Positions 16,114-31,672 are shown, counted from the first letter of the stretch. The stretch is 64,000 bases of DNA from Deinococcus metallilatus (GCF_004758605.1 NZ_CP038512.1:837501-901500); one strand, 5' to 3'. Program-made: numbers and translations. The notes: generated by a model not told the origin, from the letters alone.

Positions 16114-16909
16114 GTCCTGGCCTGCGGTCTGGCGCAGCGTGGGCGCAGGTGTGGCGACCGGGGCGGCCCTCGCCATCCTGGCCGCGTACCTGGGCGAGGT
16201 CCGTACCACCGTGCCCCTCCTCCTGGCCCTGCTGCTGGGTGGGGGCGTAGCGGGTGCCTTCCCCCTGACACGCCGGGTGTGGCAGGTCGGCTCGGGCGTG
16301 CTGGCGGTGCTGCTGGCCCTGTGCCTGCTGACGCCCGTGCTGCGCGCACCCCTCGCGGCGCTCACGCTGGCGCAGCCCCCGGTCCAGGCCGACGCCATCG
16401 TGGTGCTGGGCGGCGGCGTGCAGTGTGGCGCCCGCACCCTGGAAGCGAGCAGTCTCGCGCGCCTGTTGCGCGGGCTGGAGCTGTGGCGGGCCGGGTACGC
16501 GCCTCTCCTGACCGTCTCCGAGCAGTCTGGCCTCCTCGGCCCGGCGAACTGCGTGAAGCTGAGCGAACTGGAACGCGCGCAGATCGCGGCCCTGTATCCC
16601 ACGGGCGGCCCGCAGGTCCTCACGCTCCGCCACGTCACCACCACCCGGGACGAGGCCGCCCGCGTCCGCGACCTGGCCCGCGCACGGGGCTGGCGGCGGG
16701 TGCTGCTCGTCACCTCGCCCAGCCATTCGCGCCGCGCCGCCCGCCTCTTCACTGCTCAGGGCGTGAACGTGGTCAGCGTGCCCGCCGGGGAGACGCGCTT
16801 TGACGCGGCGCTCCCCCTCCCCTTCGACCGCCTCGCCGCCCTGCGTGTCCTGCTGTACGAGGGGCTGAGCCGGGTGAAGGCGGGCGTGGGGGGGACGCCG
16901 GAACGGTAA
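16100..16909 (+). CDS. YdcF/SanA-like (DUF218) membrane protein
   Basis: The 269-residue product has three N-terminal hydrophobic helices followed by a DUF218 domain: ADAIVVLGGGVQCGARTLEAS, TTTRDEAARVRDLARARGW, LLVTSPSHSRRAARLF and a C-terminal helix. Family members (ElyC, SanA, YdcF) affect envelope or lipid-carrier metabolism, with biochemical activity unresolved. The start is a GTG overlapping the MscS gene by 14 nt, so the two are translationally coupled. No signal sequence is separable from the membrane helices. Confidence 0.82.
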   Translation: MRTPESWPAVWRSVGAGVATGAALAILAAYLGEVRTTVPLLLALLLGGGVAGAFPLTRRVWQVGSGVLAVLLALCLLTPVLRAPLAALTLAQPPVQADAIVVLGGGVQCGARTLEASSLARLLRGLELWRAGYAPLLTVSEQSGLLGPANCVKLSELERAQIAALYPTGGPQVLTLRHVTTTRDEAARVRDLARARGWRRVLLVTSPSHSRRAARLFTAQGVNVVSVPAGETRFDAALPLPFDRLAALRVLLYEGLSRVKAGVGGTPER

Positions 16910-16984
16910 GTGGAAGTGGTTAATGGAACAGGCCAGGTCTTTTCCCACTCACCACTGACCACAAACCCCTGACCCTCCTTCCCC

Positions 16985-16990
16985 TACACT
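16985..16990 (+). promoter_or_regulatory. Leaderless -10 element of trmFO
   Basis: TACACT ends 7 nt before the ATG at 16998. Confidence 0.6.
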
Positions 16991-16997
16991 GCCCCCG

Positions 16998-18377
<1,380 letters not shown>

Positions 18378-18453
18378 GGGTCCGGGGGGCGCCGGAAGTG
18401 TCCGGCATGCCGTCGGGAGCGCCCGGTCCAACCCGCTGTCACATTCTTTCCCG

Positions 18454-18459
18454 TATCGT
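18454..18459 (+). promoter_or_regulatory. Leaderless -10 element of murD
   Basis: TATCGT ends 6 nt before the GTG start. Confidence 0.5.
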
Positions 18460-18465
18460 TGAAGC

Positions 18466-20876
<2,411 letters not shown>

Positions 20877-20890
20877 GGCGCGGCGCGCAA

Positions 20891-20972
20891 GTCTAACCGT
20901 CTAAAAGTCCAACGGTCTAAGGAAATGGGATGGCCGATCTCCTTAGACCGTTTGGCGGTTTGACGGTTAGAC
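20891..20972. terminator. Long inverted repeat between convergent ftsW and ychF
   Basis: GTCTAACCGTC at the left pairs with GACGGTTAGAC at the right, and AACGGTCTAAGGA pairs with TCCTTAGACCGTT inside it. An 82-bp imperfect stem, probably a bidirectional terminator. Confidence 0.7.
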
Positions 20973-20990
20973 GCAGGCAGCGCGGATGCG

Positions 20991-22088
<1,098 letters not shown>

Positions 22089-22244
22089 TTTTGTTTCCTC
22101 CAGTGGTCCTGCGGGTGTGAACGCTTTTCGCCGCGTCCACGAGGCAACCGGACAAGTATACCGGAGTGTTCAGGGGAGGTCGGGAGGGCAGAACCGGGCG
22201 GTTGGTCCCCTGCGTTCGCTGAAAAGGCCCGGCAGATTTTCGCG

Positions 22245-22274
22245 TTGTGGCGAGGATGCTTGTCCCACCACAAT
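22245..22274 (+). promoter_or_regulatory. Promoter of the YcnI-containing operon
   Basis: TTGTGG (22245-22250), an 18-bp spacer, CACAAT (22269-22274), then an ATG 9 nt later. Confidence 0.45.
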
Positions 22275-22283
22275 GTCGCCCGG

Positions 22284-22688
22284 ATGCGTGAGGATGCGGG
22301 CGTGCCGGTCCTGCGCCTCCTGCTGCCCCTGCTGGCAGCCCTCCTCTTGCTGGTGGAGGCGCCCCTGCATGCCCTGCACACTCTGGACATGAGCCTGGCG
22401 CAGATGCCGCCTTCCATGAGCGTGCACAGGGACAGTGCGGCAGGCATGGCCATGACGGCCGGTGACCATCACCATCACCATCCCGCCCCCGCACCTCCCC
22501 GGACGCTGCCGCACGTGCAGGACCACTCCTGCTGTATGCCGCCCGCTGTCACCCTCGCACCCACGCTGGAACTGCCCCCGGTCACGGTCTGGCGACCTCA
22601 CCCTCTGACCCCCACTGCGGTGCACGCGCAGAGGCTGGCCGTCCTCCAACGGGCACGGGGACCACCCTTCTCCTGGCTGGCCGCCTGA
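22284..22688 (+). CDS. His/Met/Cys-rich exported protein (possible metal binder)
   Basis: The product is 134 residues from this ATG. A hydrophobic signal or anchor near residues 8-25 is followed by a low-complexity segment with Met-rich, five-His ([10 protein letters not shown]) and HSCCMPP motifs, a composition typical of periplasmic metal-binding proteins and of DUF2946-like neighbours of copper genes. The fold is not recognised. It is the first gene of a four-gene operon with YcnI. Alternative starts are a GTG at residue 7 and an upstream in-frame start 13 codons earlier that overlaps the promoter. Confidence 0.6.
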   Translation: MREDAGVPVLRLLLPLLAALLLLVEAPLHALHTLDMSLAQMPPSMSVHRDSAAGMAMTAGDHHHHHPAPAPPRTLPHVQDHSCCMPPAVTLAPTLELPPVTVWRPHPLTPTAVHAQRLAVLQRARGPPFSWLAA

Positions 22689-22747
22689 GTTCCCCCGGCG
22701 CCTTTCCTGCCGGGGAAGTCTCCTCATATCCAACCAGGAGTTCCACC

Positions 22748-23188
22748 ATGCGTAAGTTGCTGTCCCTGACCGCCGCCGTCCTCGCCTCCTTCGCCTTCGC
22801 TCACGCCACCGTCAGGACGGAGACGGGCGCCGCCGAGAGTCTCGCCGGGAAGTCGGAAACCTACCGCCTCCAGGTTCCCGTCGAGAAGAGCTTCGCCACC
22901 ACTGAAATCCGCCTGCTGGTCCCGGCGGGCGTCAAGGTCAGCCGCTTCCTGCCGGTCCCCGGCTTCCTCCGCACGGTGCAGAAGGACGCCCAGGGCAACG
23001 TCACCACCGTCATCTGGCGGGGCCGCCTCAACCCTGAGGAGTTCCAGCGCTTCCTGTTCCAGGCCACCAACCCCGCCGACGCGGGCACCCTGGTGTGGAA
23101 GGTGCAGCAGACGTACGCGGACGGCAGCGTGGTCAACTGGGACGACAGTTCCCCGGAGACGCCCGCCAGCAAGACCACCGTGAAGTAA
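22748..23188 (+). CDS. YcnI family (DUF1775) exported protein
   Basis: The 146-residue product has a signal peptide ending FAFA, followed by HATVRTET, so the mature chain would start with His, as in YcnI proteins that bind Cu(II) through a mono-histidine brace. The beta-sandwich has the family's [37 protein letters not shown] and [15 protein letters not shown] strands and ends [22 protein letters not shown] lies 9 nt before the ATG. Copper binding is inferred from the family, not demonstrated here; the neighbours have metal- or haem-like features. Confidence 0.82.
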   Translation: MRKLLSLTAAVLASFAFAHATVRTETGAAESLAGKSETYRLQVPVEKSFATTEIRLLVPAGVKVSRFLPVPGFLRTVQKDAQGNVTTVIWRGRLNPEEFQRFLFQATNPADAGTLVWKVQQTYADGSVVNWDDSSPETPASKTTVK

Positions 23189-23198
23189 GGGGAAGGGC

Positions 23199-23855
23199 AT
23201 GGCTCCCCGCCCCCGCCGCAACAAGGCGGCCACGCGCAGGACTACCGGGCGCAGGGCCACCAGGGAGGCTGCGCCGCAGCGCGCGGTGCCTGGGTTCCAG
23301 CCATTCATCATTGGCGTGCTCGTCGTGGTCATCACCGAGGAACTCCTCCGGGTTCTGTACGTGGAGGGGAGCCACCTGCTGGGCCAGCGGCGCACCGAGG
23401 TGTACGGCTGGCTGTCCCTGGCGGCCCTGCTGCTGGTGCTCGCGTCCCGCTGGTTGCGCCTCGTCCCCCACCGGCGTGCCCTGGGTCTGGCAGGCTTTGC
23501 CTTCGCCTTGATGCACACCTGGCTGGCCTACGCGCACGTTCTGGACGGCGACGTGGAGAACGTGCTGTTCCTCAGCGTGGAGGAACAGGCCGCCCTGTGG
23601 CTGGGCGTGGCCGCGCTGCTGGGCCTGCTGCCCCTGGCGCTGACCAGCACGAATACCGCGATGAGGCGCCTGGGGAAACGCTGGAAGGCCCTGCACCGTC
23701 TGGGTCCCTGGATGACCCTGCTGGCTGCCCTGCACACCGCCTGGATCGGCGTACATTTCGGCCTGAACCCCCTCGCCTGGACCTCCGTGGCGCTGCTGCT
23801 GGTCAGCGCCGCGCTGTTCCTCTTCCGCTTCCCCAGAAAGAAGGTTCACCCATGA
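23199..23855 (+). CDS. Ferric-reductase-like / MsrQ-like transmembrane protein
   Basis: This 218-residue membrane protein has a basic N-terminus (PRPRRNKAATRRTTGRRATR) and about six helices. RRTEVYGWLSLAALLLVLA, RRALGLAGFAFALMHTWLAY and KALHRLGPWMTLLAALHTAW carry the paired His residues expected of the PF01794 haem-b domain found in MsrQ and ferric reductases. It lacks flavin or NAD domains, so it would transfer electrons across the membrane only with partners. It lies between YcnI and an exported protein and overlaps the latter (ATGA), suggesting a redox role in metal handling. Confidence 0.75.
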   Translation: MAPRPRRNKAATRRTTGRRATREAAPQRAVPGFQPFIIGVLVVVITEELLRVLYVEGSHLLGQRRTEVYGWLSLAALLLVLASRWLRLVPHRRALGLAGFAFALMHTWLAYAHVLDGDVENVLFLSVEEQAALWLGVAALLGLLPLALTSTNTAMRRLGKRWKALHRLGPWMTLLAALHTAWIGVHFGLNPLAWTSVALLLVSAALFLFRFPRKKVHP

Positions 23856-24295
23856 GGAAGACCCTGAAGACCGGCGGCCTGCTGGCCGCGCTGCTGCTCA
23901 CCTCCACGCCCGCCCTCGCCCATGAAATCGTCCGGGACGGCAATGTGGGCGCCCTGCTGCACATCGAGCCGGACGACGCGCCGCTGGTGGGCCTGCCCAA
24001 CAAGACCTGGTTTGAAACCAACCAGCGGGGCGGGAAGGCCATCACCCTGATCAACTGCGCCTGCGTCCTGAGTGTCTACCAGGGGGCCGTCAAACCAGGG
24101 GTGAACCCCATCAGCACGCCCGGATTGAAGACGGAGAAAAACAAGCTGGCGGCGGACCTGATGTTCCCCCAGGAAGGCGCCTACACACTGGTTCTGACTG
24201 GAAAGCCCAGGCCGGGGGCAACGTTTAACGCTTTCCGCCTGGAGTGGGTGGTCCGGGCGGAGAAGCCCGGCGGGTACGGCGCCCACCAGCATTAA
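23852..24295 (+). CDS. Exported hypothetical protein of the YcnI operon
   Basis: The 147-residue product has a signal peptide ending PALA, after which the mature chain starts HEIVRDGNVGALLHIEPDD, again an N-terminal His. A CAC motif (LINCACVLSVYQ) and a Gly/His-ending tail (GGYGAHQH) follow. The beta-rich pattern (KTWFETNQRGG, AYTLVLTGKPRPG, FRLEWVVRAE) resembles small periplasmic metal-associated beta-sandwich proteins, but I cannot assign a family. Translation is coupled to the upstream membrane gene. Confidence 0.72.
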   Translation: MRKTLKTGGLLAALLLTSTPALAHEIVRDGNVGALLHIEPDDAPLVGLPNKTWFETNQRGGKAITLINCACVLSVYQGAVKPGVNPISTPGLKTEKNKLAADLMFPQEGAYTLVLTGKPRPGATFNAFRLEWVVRAEKPGGYGAHQH

Positions 24296-24324
24296 GCAGA
24301 GAGGGGAGAAGAGGCGCTCTCTGC
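24296..24324 (+). terminator. Hairpin at the end of the YcnI operon
   Basis: GCAGAGAG (24296-24303) pairs with CTCTCTGC (24317-24324); no U-run. Confidence 0.5.
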
Positions 24325-24736
24325 CTGCTCCTCTTCCCGCCTCCGCCATCCGGCCTGGCCCTTGAGGGTGACCTTCGGGTCGCCTTCTTCGCTTTCAATG
24401 TCGCGTCTCTCTGTTCTTGAAGTGGCTGGACTGGGCGCAGGCAACCGTGAAGGCAAGGGAAGCGGACCTGAATGGTCCAGACGGCAAAGGGTGAAGAACC
24501 CCGCGTGTGGCGTCGGCCAAAAGCAGAGATCGGCTGATGGGTCAACGCCCTGGGTCCCTTTCCGGGGAGGAAGCGCGGCATGAGCGGGTCACTGGAGGCC
24601 GCTTGAAAGTCCCGTGCTTGCCCTCCTGGAGAGGCGCTGTCGGTTGAAAGGAAACGTTCGACCCCCCGGGGCCGTCCGGCGAGGGCGCCACCCCGTCCGT
24701 CTAGCGTGAGCGCGCGGGACAGCAGCGGGAGAGTGT
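24325..24736. other. Intergenic region without recognised feature
   Basis: About 410 bp with no credible reading frame on either strand, no tRNA and no copy of the repeat families described elsewhere. Only the promoter of the next gene is evident at its right end. Confidence 0.5.
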
Positions 24737-24742
24737 TACCCT
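24737..24742 (+). promoter_or_regulatory. Leaderless -10 element of the YczE-like gene
   Basis: TACCCT ends 7 nt before the GTG start. Confidence 0.55.
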
Positions 24743-24749
24743 CACCCCC

Positions 24750-25415
24750 GTGACCCGTCCCGCTCCCCTCGCCGCCCTCACCCGCCTGCCGCTGCCGGGG
24801 CGGTACGTGCTGCTGGTGTTCGGCCTCTTCCTGTACGGCCTGAGCCTGCGCCTGATGCTCGACGCACGGGTGGGCCTGGCCCCCTGGGAGGCCTTTCACC
24901 TCGGCGTGACGCGGCATCTGCCCCTCAGTATCGGCGTGGTCAGCATCCTGACGGGCGTGCTGATCGTGGCCTTCACTGCGCTCCGGCTGTGCGAGCGGAT
25001 CGGGCCGGGCACCGTCATCAACGTGGTGCTGATCGGCCTCTTTCTCGACCTGCTGGGGCCGCTGGTGCCTGACCCGGCGGGGTTGCCCGCGCGCTGGGTG
25101 CAGTTTGTGCTGGGCGTGGCGCTGCTGGGCTTCGCCACCGGCACCTATGTCGCGGCGGGCCTGGGGGCGGGGCCGCGCGACGGGCTGATTCTGGGCCTGA
25201 GCCGGGTGACGGGCTGGGAGGTGGCGCGCGTGCGGACCGGCATCGAACTGGTGGTGCTGCTGCTCGGGTGGCGGCTGGGCGGCCTGGTCGGCTGGGGCAC
25301 GCTGGTCTTCGCGCTGGGGAGCGGTCCGGCGATGGGAGCGGGCCTGTCGCTGTACGGGCTGCACCACGGTCCCAAAGGGCGCGCGGCCCCTGTGCGGGCG
25401 GCGCGGGCACGCTAG
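24750..25415 (+). CDS. YczE/YyaS-like integral membrane protein
   Basis: The 221-residue product has five or six hydrophobic segments and the family's GLFLYGLSLRLMLDARVGLAPW near residue 30, TVINVVLIGLFLDLLGPLVP, and TGTYVAAGLGAGPRDGLILGL. The family is uncharacterised and is often annotated as membrane protein YczE. Start GTG, leaderless. Its TAG stop (25413-25415) lies inside the -10 element of the globin gene that follows. Confidence 0.75.
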   Translation: MTRPAPLAALTRLPLPGRYVLLVFGLFLYGLSLRLMLDARVGLAPWEAFHLGVTRHLPLSIGVVSILTGVLIVAFTALRLCERIGPGTVINVVLIGLFLDLLGPLVPDPAGLPARWVQFVLGVALLGFATGTYVAAGLGAGPRDGLILGLSRVTGWEVARVRTGIELVVLLLGWRLGGLVGWGTLVFALGSGPAMGAGLSLYGLHHGPKGRAAPVRAARAR

Positions 25416-25418
25416 CCT
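25413..25418 (+). promoter_or_regulatory. Leaderless -10 element of the globin gene
   Basis: TAGCCT ends 6 nt before the ATG and overlaps the upstream stop codon. Confidence 0.55.
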
Positions 25419-25424
25419 GCCCCC

Positions 25425-25871
25425 ATGACGGCCCCCATCCCGCTCACCGAGGGCGGCAGCCTGTATGACCGCATCGGGCCGGAGGCACTCGCGGCGCTGG
25501 TCCGGCGTTTCTATACCCGCGTCGCCGCCGACCCCGACCTCGCGCCGATCTTTCCCGCCGACCTGACGCTCACCGCCGAGAAGCAACTCGCGTTCCTGAC
25601 GGGCTTTCTGGGTGGGCCGCCGCTCTACCACCAGCGCTTCGGGCACCCGCGCCTGCGTGCCCGGCACCTGCCTTTCCCCATCACGCCGACCCGCGCCCGC
25701 GCCTGGCTCGCGTGCATGAACGCCGCACTGCGCGAGACGCCCGAGATCGCAGAGGCCGACGCGCATGAGCTGTATGCGGCGCTTTCCAGGGTGGCCGTGC
25801 ATATGGTGAACACGCCGGAGGAGGCCCCGGCCCCCCGGGCTGAACCTGGACAGCTTTTTTCAATTGACTAG
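25425..25871 (+). CDS. Group II truncated haemoglobin
   Basis: The 148-residue 2/2 globin begins SLYDRIGPEALAALVRRFYTRVAADPDLAPIF and has GPPLYHQRFGHPRLRARHLPFPIT, in which RARH provides the proximal His (near residue 81), followed by ARAWLACMNAALRE with the group II Trp. Such globins bind O2 or NO and are linked to nitrosative or oxidative stress. It is soluble and cytoplasmic. No reductase partner is adjacent. Confidence 0.9.
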   Translation: MTAPIPLTEGGSLYDRIGPEALAALVRRFYTRVAADPDLAPIFPADLTLTAEKQLAFLTGFLGGPPLYHQRFGHPRLRARHLPFPITPTRARAWLACMNAALRETPEIAEADAHELYAALSRVAVHMVNTPEEAPAPRAEPGQLFSID

Positions 25872-25902
25872 CAGTGTCAGGGCGGCGTATGAACCTCTTT
25901 TC

Positions 25903-25908
25903 TACACT
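25903..25908 (+). promoter_or_regulatory. Leaderless -10 element of the chorismate mutase-DAHP synthase gene
   Basis: TACACT ends 6 nt before the ATG at 25915. Confidence 0.6.
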
Positions 25909-25914
25909 GTCGCA

Positions 25915-27009
<1,095 letters not shown>

Positions 27010-27024
27010 CCCGCCTAAACAGAA

Positions 27025-27064
27025 GCCGCCCGTCTGGCCGGAGTTGTCGGCCCAGGTGGGCGGC
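27025..27064. terminator. Terminator between convergent genes
   Basis: GCCGCCC (27025-27031) pairs with GGGCGGC (27058-27064), with CTGGCCG/CGGCCCAG pairing inside. Confidence 0.65.
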
Positions 27065-27076
27065 TCCGTTGTGCTC

Positions 27077-27685
27077 TTACGAGCCGGGCGAGAGGTCCGG
27101 TTCGGCCTCCTGGCTGGGCCGCTCCCCGAGGACGGATGTGACCCCGCCGTCCAGCGGAAAGGTATGCACCTCCTGCACCTCGCCGCGTTCCTCGCGGGTG
27201 AGGCTCAGGACACTCACGGTGAAGCGGTCCACCGGGGGCCGGATGGCCTGCACCTGCGGCCAGAGCAGGTCTTCGGCCCAGGGCAGGACGCCCAGCGCCA
27301 GCGTGAGGTGCGGCGTGTAGCCCGCGCCGTCGTGCGCGGCGCGGCTCGACGGGCCGACGCTCAGGGCGCGGGCGTGCAGGTCCGCGAGGTGCGGGCTGAG
27401 TTCGCACTCCAGAAAGAACATGTGGGGAAGACGCTTCCAGCCCTTCACGCGCACCTCGAAGGGTTCCTCACCGCGCAGCACGTCCCGGAAGGCGGCGACC
27501 AGTTCGGAGGCGCTCAGGTCCGTCTGGAAGGGGGCGCGCAGGTTCAGGTGCGGCGCCCCGAAACCGCGCACGTTCAGGCGCTCCTGCGTGCGCCGCAGCC
27601 AGGTGTCCAGGGCCTCGGGGGGCCAGGCGACCAGGCTGTAGAGCGGTCCCGGCGCGCGGGCGCCAGTGGGAGCGGCGGCAGGCAT
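27077..27685 (-). CDS. 2'-5' RNA ligase family protein (2H phosphoesterase)
   Basis: The 202-residue protein has the two HxTx-type motifs of the 2H superfamily: PHLNLRAPF near residue 46 and PHLTLALGV near 127. The first reads HLNL, an Asn in place of the usual Thr. Members act as 2',3'-cyclic phosphodiesterases or RNA end-processing enzymes (ThpR-like). The start at 27685 overlaps the SufR-like gene stop by one base (TGATG), making this the third gene of an operon with a regulator and Mrp. Why an RNA enzyme sits there is unclear. Confidence 0.8.
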   Translation of the reverse strand: MPAAAPTGARAPGPLYSLVAWPPEALDTWLRRTQERLNVRGFGAPHLNLRAPFQTDLSASELVAAFRDVLRGEEPFEVRVKGWKRLPHMFFLECELSPHLADLHARALSVGPSSRAAHDGAGYTPHLTLALGVLPWAEDLLWPQVQAIRPPVDRFTVSVLSLTREERGEVQEVHTFPLDGGVTSVLGERPSQEAEPDLSPGS

Positions 27686-28356
27686 CAGGGGCCGATCCGG
27701 TAGCGGCAACTGCCCTGCCCGCAGGCGATGCGTGTCTCGCGCGTCACCGGCACGCCCAGCACCTCCACGAACATGTGCAGTTCACTCAGGCACAGTTCCG
27801 GGTACTGCCGCGCGACGGTGAGGTTGGGGCAGTTGCGTTTCACGATGTAGTGCGCGCCGCCTTCGCCCGGTTCCACCACCGCGTCGAAGCCTGCCCCCAT
27901 CAGCCACGTGCCGAGACGCTGCACCCGCTCCTCCAGCGGAAGGGTGGCGGGGAGGTCGGCCTGGAGCCTTCCGGCCAGTTCCGCGCTGCGGGCGTCCAGC
28001 ACCTGAAGGACTGCCCCCTCGCCGTACAGCTCCTGCACATGCCGCAGCACGTCCACGCACAGCGTCGAGTACGTCTTGGGAAAGGCCGCCTCGCCCCGGT
28101 CGGTGAGCAGAAAGACATGCTGGGGCCGCCCACGTCCGCCGGGCCGTTCGGTGCGCGCCTCGACCAGCCCCTGCTCCTGAAGGTCGCCCAGGTGCCGCCG
28201 CGCGCCCGGCACGCTCATGCCCAGGTGCCCGGCCAGGTCCTGCACGGTCTGCGGGCCGTGCCGCTTGAGCAGCTCCAGCAGCCGGTGCTTGGTGCGCTCG
28301 GGCGCGGGCAGCGGCGGCGCGGCGAGCGGCTTGGGCAGGGGAGGCGCGGCGGTCAT
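27685..28356 (-). CDS. SufR-like iron-sulfur transcriptional regulator
   Basis: The 223-residue protein has an N-terminal winged helix-turn-helix (HRLLELLKRHGPQTVQDLAGHLGMS, residues 23-48, and PGARRHLGDLQEQGLVE). Its C-terminal cluster domain has cysteines spaced C-x12-C-x22-C-x4-C in RNCPNLTVARQYPELCL and RIACGQGSCRYRI, as in SufR/DeoR-like Fe-S sensing repressors. It starts directly after the mrp stop (TGA then ATG) and is likely co-regulated with it. A role sensing Fe-S status is inferred from the cysteines and the neighbour. No suf genes are in the window. Confidence 0.83.
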   Translation of the reverse strand: MTAAPPLPKPLAAPPLPAPERTKHRLLELLKRHGPQTVQDLAGHLGMSVPGARRHLGDLQEQGLVEARTERPGGRGRPQHVFLLTDRGEAAFPKTYSTLCVDVLRHVQELYGEGAVLQVLDARSAELAGRLQADLPATLPLEERVQRLGTWLMGAGFDAVVEPGEGGAHYIVKRNCPNLTVARQYPELCLSELHMFVEVLGVPVTRETRIACGQGSCRYRIGP

Positions 28357-29406
<1,050 letters not shown>

Positions 29407-29470
29407 TTCCCGCCATTAGTAGCGCGGCGAGGGGGGGAGGGGCAAGCGACAGGGTCACAGTGGGCGGCGG

Positions 29471-31033
29471 TCAAAGCTGCCAGTGCCAGCGCGTCCGCAG
29501 AACCTTGTCCAGCGCCTGTCCGTCGAAGACGGGTTGCGCCACGCTGACGTAGCCGTCCGGGCGGATCAGGTAGGCGGCGTCCTCGCACAGTCCGGCCCGG
29601 CTCGCCGCCTCGCTGAAGGGAAAGACCTCGAGGGCCACCTCGTCCCGCCGCGCCGTCCAGGCCACCGCTTCCGGCGAGGGGACGCCGTAGATGTGGAGCT
29701 GGATTCCCGGCTCCCTCAGGGCGTCAAAGTTGCCGCTGCCTTCGACGTAGGGCAGACGCTCGCCGCCGCTGACCGCTCCGGCCCGGCCCACGCTGAGGGG
29801 ACTGTCCGGATAGCTCAGGCGGGTCTGCGACAGCAGGCCGAACATGAAGCGGCCCACCCGGTTGGGGCGTTCGGGAGGTCGGCGGTGAGCCTGTGAGCCA
29901 CGCAGCAGGCGGCCCAGTACGGCGGGGAACAACTCGCCCCGCACCAGCCCGGCCAGGGGGCCGTCCCCCGAGATCAGGCCGAAAATCCGGTCGGTGGATT
30001 TGACCAGCGCCTCGGCAAAGGGCCGCCGTTCCAGTTCATAGCTGGTCAGCAACTCCGGCCCCGCCTGGCCCCGCGCCACCGCCGCCAGCTTCCAGCCGAG
30101 ATTGTGGGCGTCTCCCAGGCCGGTGTTCATGCCCTGCCCGCCGACCGGACTGTGGACGTGGGCGGCGTCCCCCAGCAAAAAGACCCGCCCCGCCTGGAAA
30201 TGCTGCGCCACCCGGTGGCTGACCCGGTAGTGGGAAAACCAGCGCACCTCGCTCACGTTCACGTCGAAAACGTTCTGCACCAGGGGCCGCACGTCCTCGA
30301 AGCTGGGCGCTTTCCCTTCCAGTTCCTGCCCCGGCGGCATCCCGATCAGCCGGAAATGATGGGGGCCAGCCATCGGAAAGGCCAGCAGCAGGGACTCGGC
30401 ACTCAGTTTGGCGTTCACGTCCGCCCCGTCCAGCTCGCCGGTCGCGGTCACGTCGGCCACGAAGAGCGTCCGGGGGCTGTTCGCGCCCTGAAAGGCGGTG
30501 CCCAGGGTGTGCCGGACCGGACTATGCGCGCCGTCCGCACCGCAGAGATACTGCGCGTCCACCTCGCGGCGTTGCCCGGTAGGGCCGCTCAGCGTCACCG
30601 TGATGCCCCGGTCGTGTTGGGTGAACTCCTCCAGCCCCCACCCCCACTGCACCTCGCCGCCCAGCGTCCGCAGATGCTGATAGAGCAGGGCCTCGTTTTT
30701 GCTCTGCTCGAAGGACAGGATGAAGGGATAGGGGGTGCGGTCTGTGCCGAGTGGGCCGAACTTGAATCCCCCCAGCCGCCGGTGCCCGCTCCAGACGGTG
30801 ATGCCCTCAGCGGGCTGACCCTCCCGCACCGCCTCCTGCCCGATCCCAAGTTGGTCGTAGATTTCCAGGCTGCGCGCCTGCACGAAGATCGCCCGCGACT
30901 CGCGGGTGGGGCCGCTCTTGGGGTCCACGATCAGGACGGGGACGCCCAGACGCTGGAGTTCGCAGGCCAGCAGCAGGCCGGTCGGTCCAGCCCCGGCGAT
31001 CAGAACGTCGGTGTGCGTGCTGTCTGCCCTCAT
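29471..31033 (-). CDS. FAD-dependent aromatic-type monooxygenase
   Basis: The 520-residue class A flavoprotein hydroxylase has a dinucleotide-binding fold VLIAGAGPTGLLLACELQRLG (residues 9-29), the DG motif CGADGAHSPVRHTLG near 165, and the GD motif GRVFLLGDAAHVHSPVGGQG near 280, then DAHNLGWKLA. A thioredoxin-like C-terminal third is typical of phenol/polyketide hydroxylases (PheA, RdmE types). It is coupled by ATGA to the upstream TetR gene, so its expression is probably derepressed by a small aromatic or drug-like ligand. The substrate is unknown. Confidence 0.88.
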   Translation of the reverse strand: MRADSTHTDVLIAGAGPTGLLLACELQRLGVPVLIVDPKSGPTRESRAIFVQARSLEIYDQLGIGQEAVREGQPAEGITVWSGHRRLGGFKFGPLGTDRTPYPFILSFEQSKNEALLYQHLRTLGGEVQWGWGLEEFTQHDRGITVTLSGPTGQRREVDAQYLCGADGAHSPVRHTLGTAFQGANSPRTLFVADVTATGELDGADVNAKLSAESLLLAFPMAGPHHFRLIGMPPGQELEGKAPSFEDVRPLVQNVFDVNVSEVRWFSHYRVSHRVAQHFQAGRVFLLGDAAHVHSPVGGQGMNTGLGDAHNLGWKLAAVARGQAGPELLTSYELERRPFAEALVKSTDRIFGLISGDGPLAGLVRGELFPAVLGRLLRGSQAHRRPPERPNRVGRFMFGLLSQTRLSYPDSPLSVGRAGAVSGGERLPYVEGSGNFDALREPGIQLHIYGVPSPEAVAWTARRDEVALEVFPFSEAASRAGLCEDAAYLIRPDGYVSVAQPVFDGQALDKVLRTRWHWQL

Positions 31034-31659
31034 GATCTGTCCTCCCCGAAATGCAGCAGACCGTGCAGACACAGGTCCACCATGACCCCGAGCTGCCCGG
31101 TGCTTGGAGGTTGTGGTTGGCGCGCCAGCAGGCCGTTCAGCACCACGAAACTCATCAGCGGCCCGACAAAGGAACGGGCGGCCAGGTGGGGATCGGGCAG
31201 ACGCAGCAGCCCGGCCGTCTCTGCCCGCTGGAGCAGCGCCGCCGTCTGGGCTAGCAGGGGTTGAGGGACCGCCTGCACGAACAGTTCCCCCAGCTCCGGT
31301 TGCGTGTTCATCTCCGCGATCAGCATCCGCACCAGCCGCAGCACGTCCGGCTGCATCAGGTGCCGGGTGTTCTGGGAGGCCAGAGTCAGCAGGGCGGAAC
31401 GCAACTCGGCCAGGGAGCGCATCTCCGGGAGCTGCACCTGCGGGGCTTCCCATTCCTCCAGAAGGTCGGTGAGCACGTCGCCCAGGATTTCCTCCTTCTG
31501 GCGGTAGCGGGCATAGATGGTCGCCTTCGAGACGCCAGCCTGCGCCGCCACCTGATCGAGAGTCGTGGCGGCAAAGCCCTGTGCCAGAAACAGGGTGCGC
31601 GCCGCCTGACGGATCACGCGGCTTTTGGTGTCGGCCCGGTGGGGCGCGGGACGGGGCAT
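31030..31659 (-). CDS. TetR family transcriptional regulator
   Basis: The 209-residue repressor has an N-terminal HTH (RVIRQAARTLFLAQGFAATTLDQVAAQAGVSKATIYARY, residues 14-51, split by family convention) and an all-helical C-terminal ligand domain. The start is one of three clustered codons: AGGAGG lies 5 nt before the ATG at 31659, and the ATG at 31662 and GTG at 31665 are too close. It overlaps the monooxygenase by 4 nt. A perfect palindrome overlaps its own promoter, so autoregulation of the two-gene operon is likely. Confidence 0.92.
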   Translation of the reverse strand: MPRPAPHRADTKSRVIRQAARTLFLAQGFAATTLDQVAAQAGVSKATIYARYRQKEEILGDVLTDLLEEWEAPQVQLPEMRSLAELRSALLTLASQNTRHLMQPDVLRLVRMLIAEMNTQPELGELFVQAVPQPLLAQTAALLQRAETAGLLRLPDPHLAARSFVGPLMSFVVLNGLLARQPQPPSTGQLGVMVDLCLHGLLHFGEDRS

Positions 31660-31672
31660 CATCACCTCCTTG

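Noticed and set aside
24362..24583. 73-codon frame in the gap after the YcnI operon
   Set aside because: No ribosome-binding site, -10 element, domain or codon bias; the interval looks non-coding.
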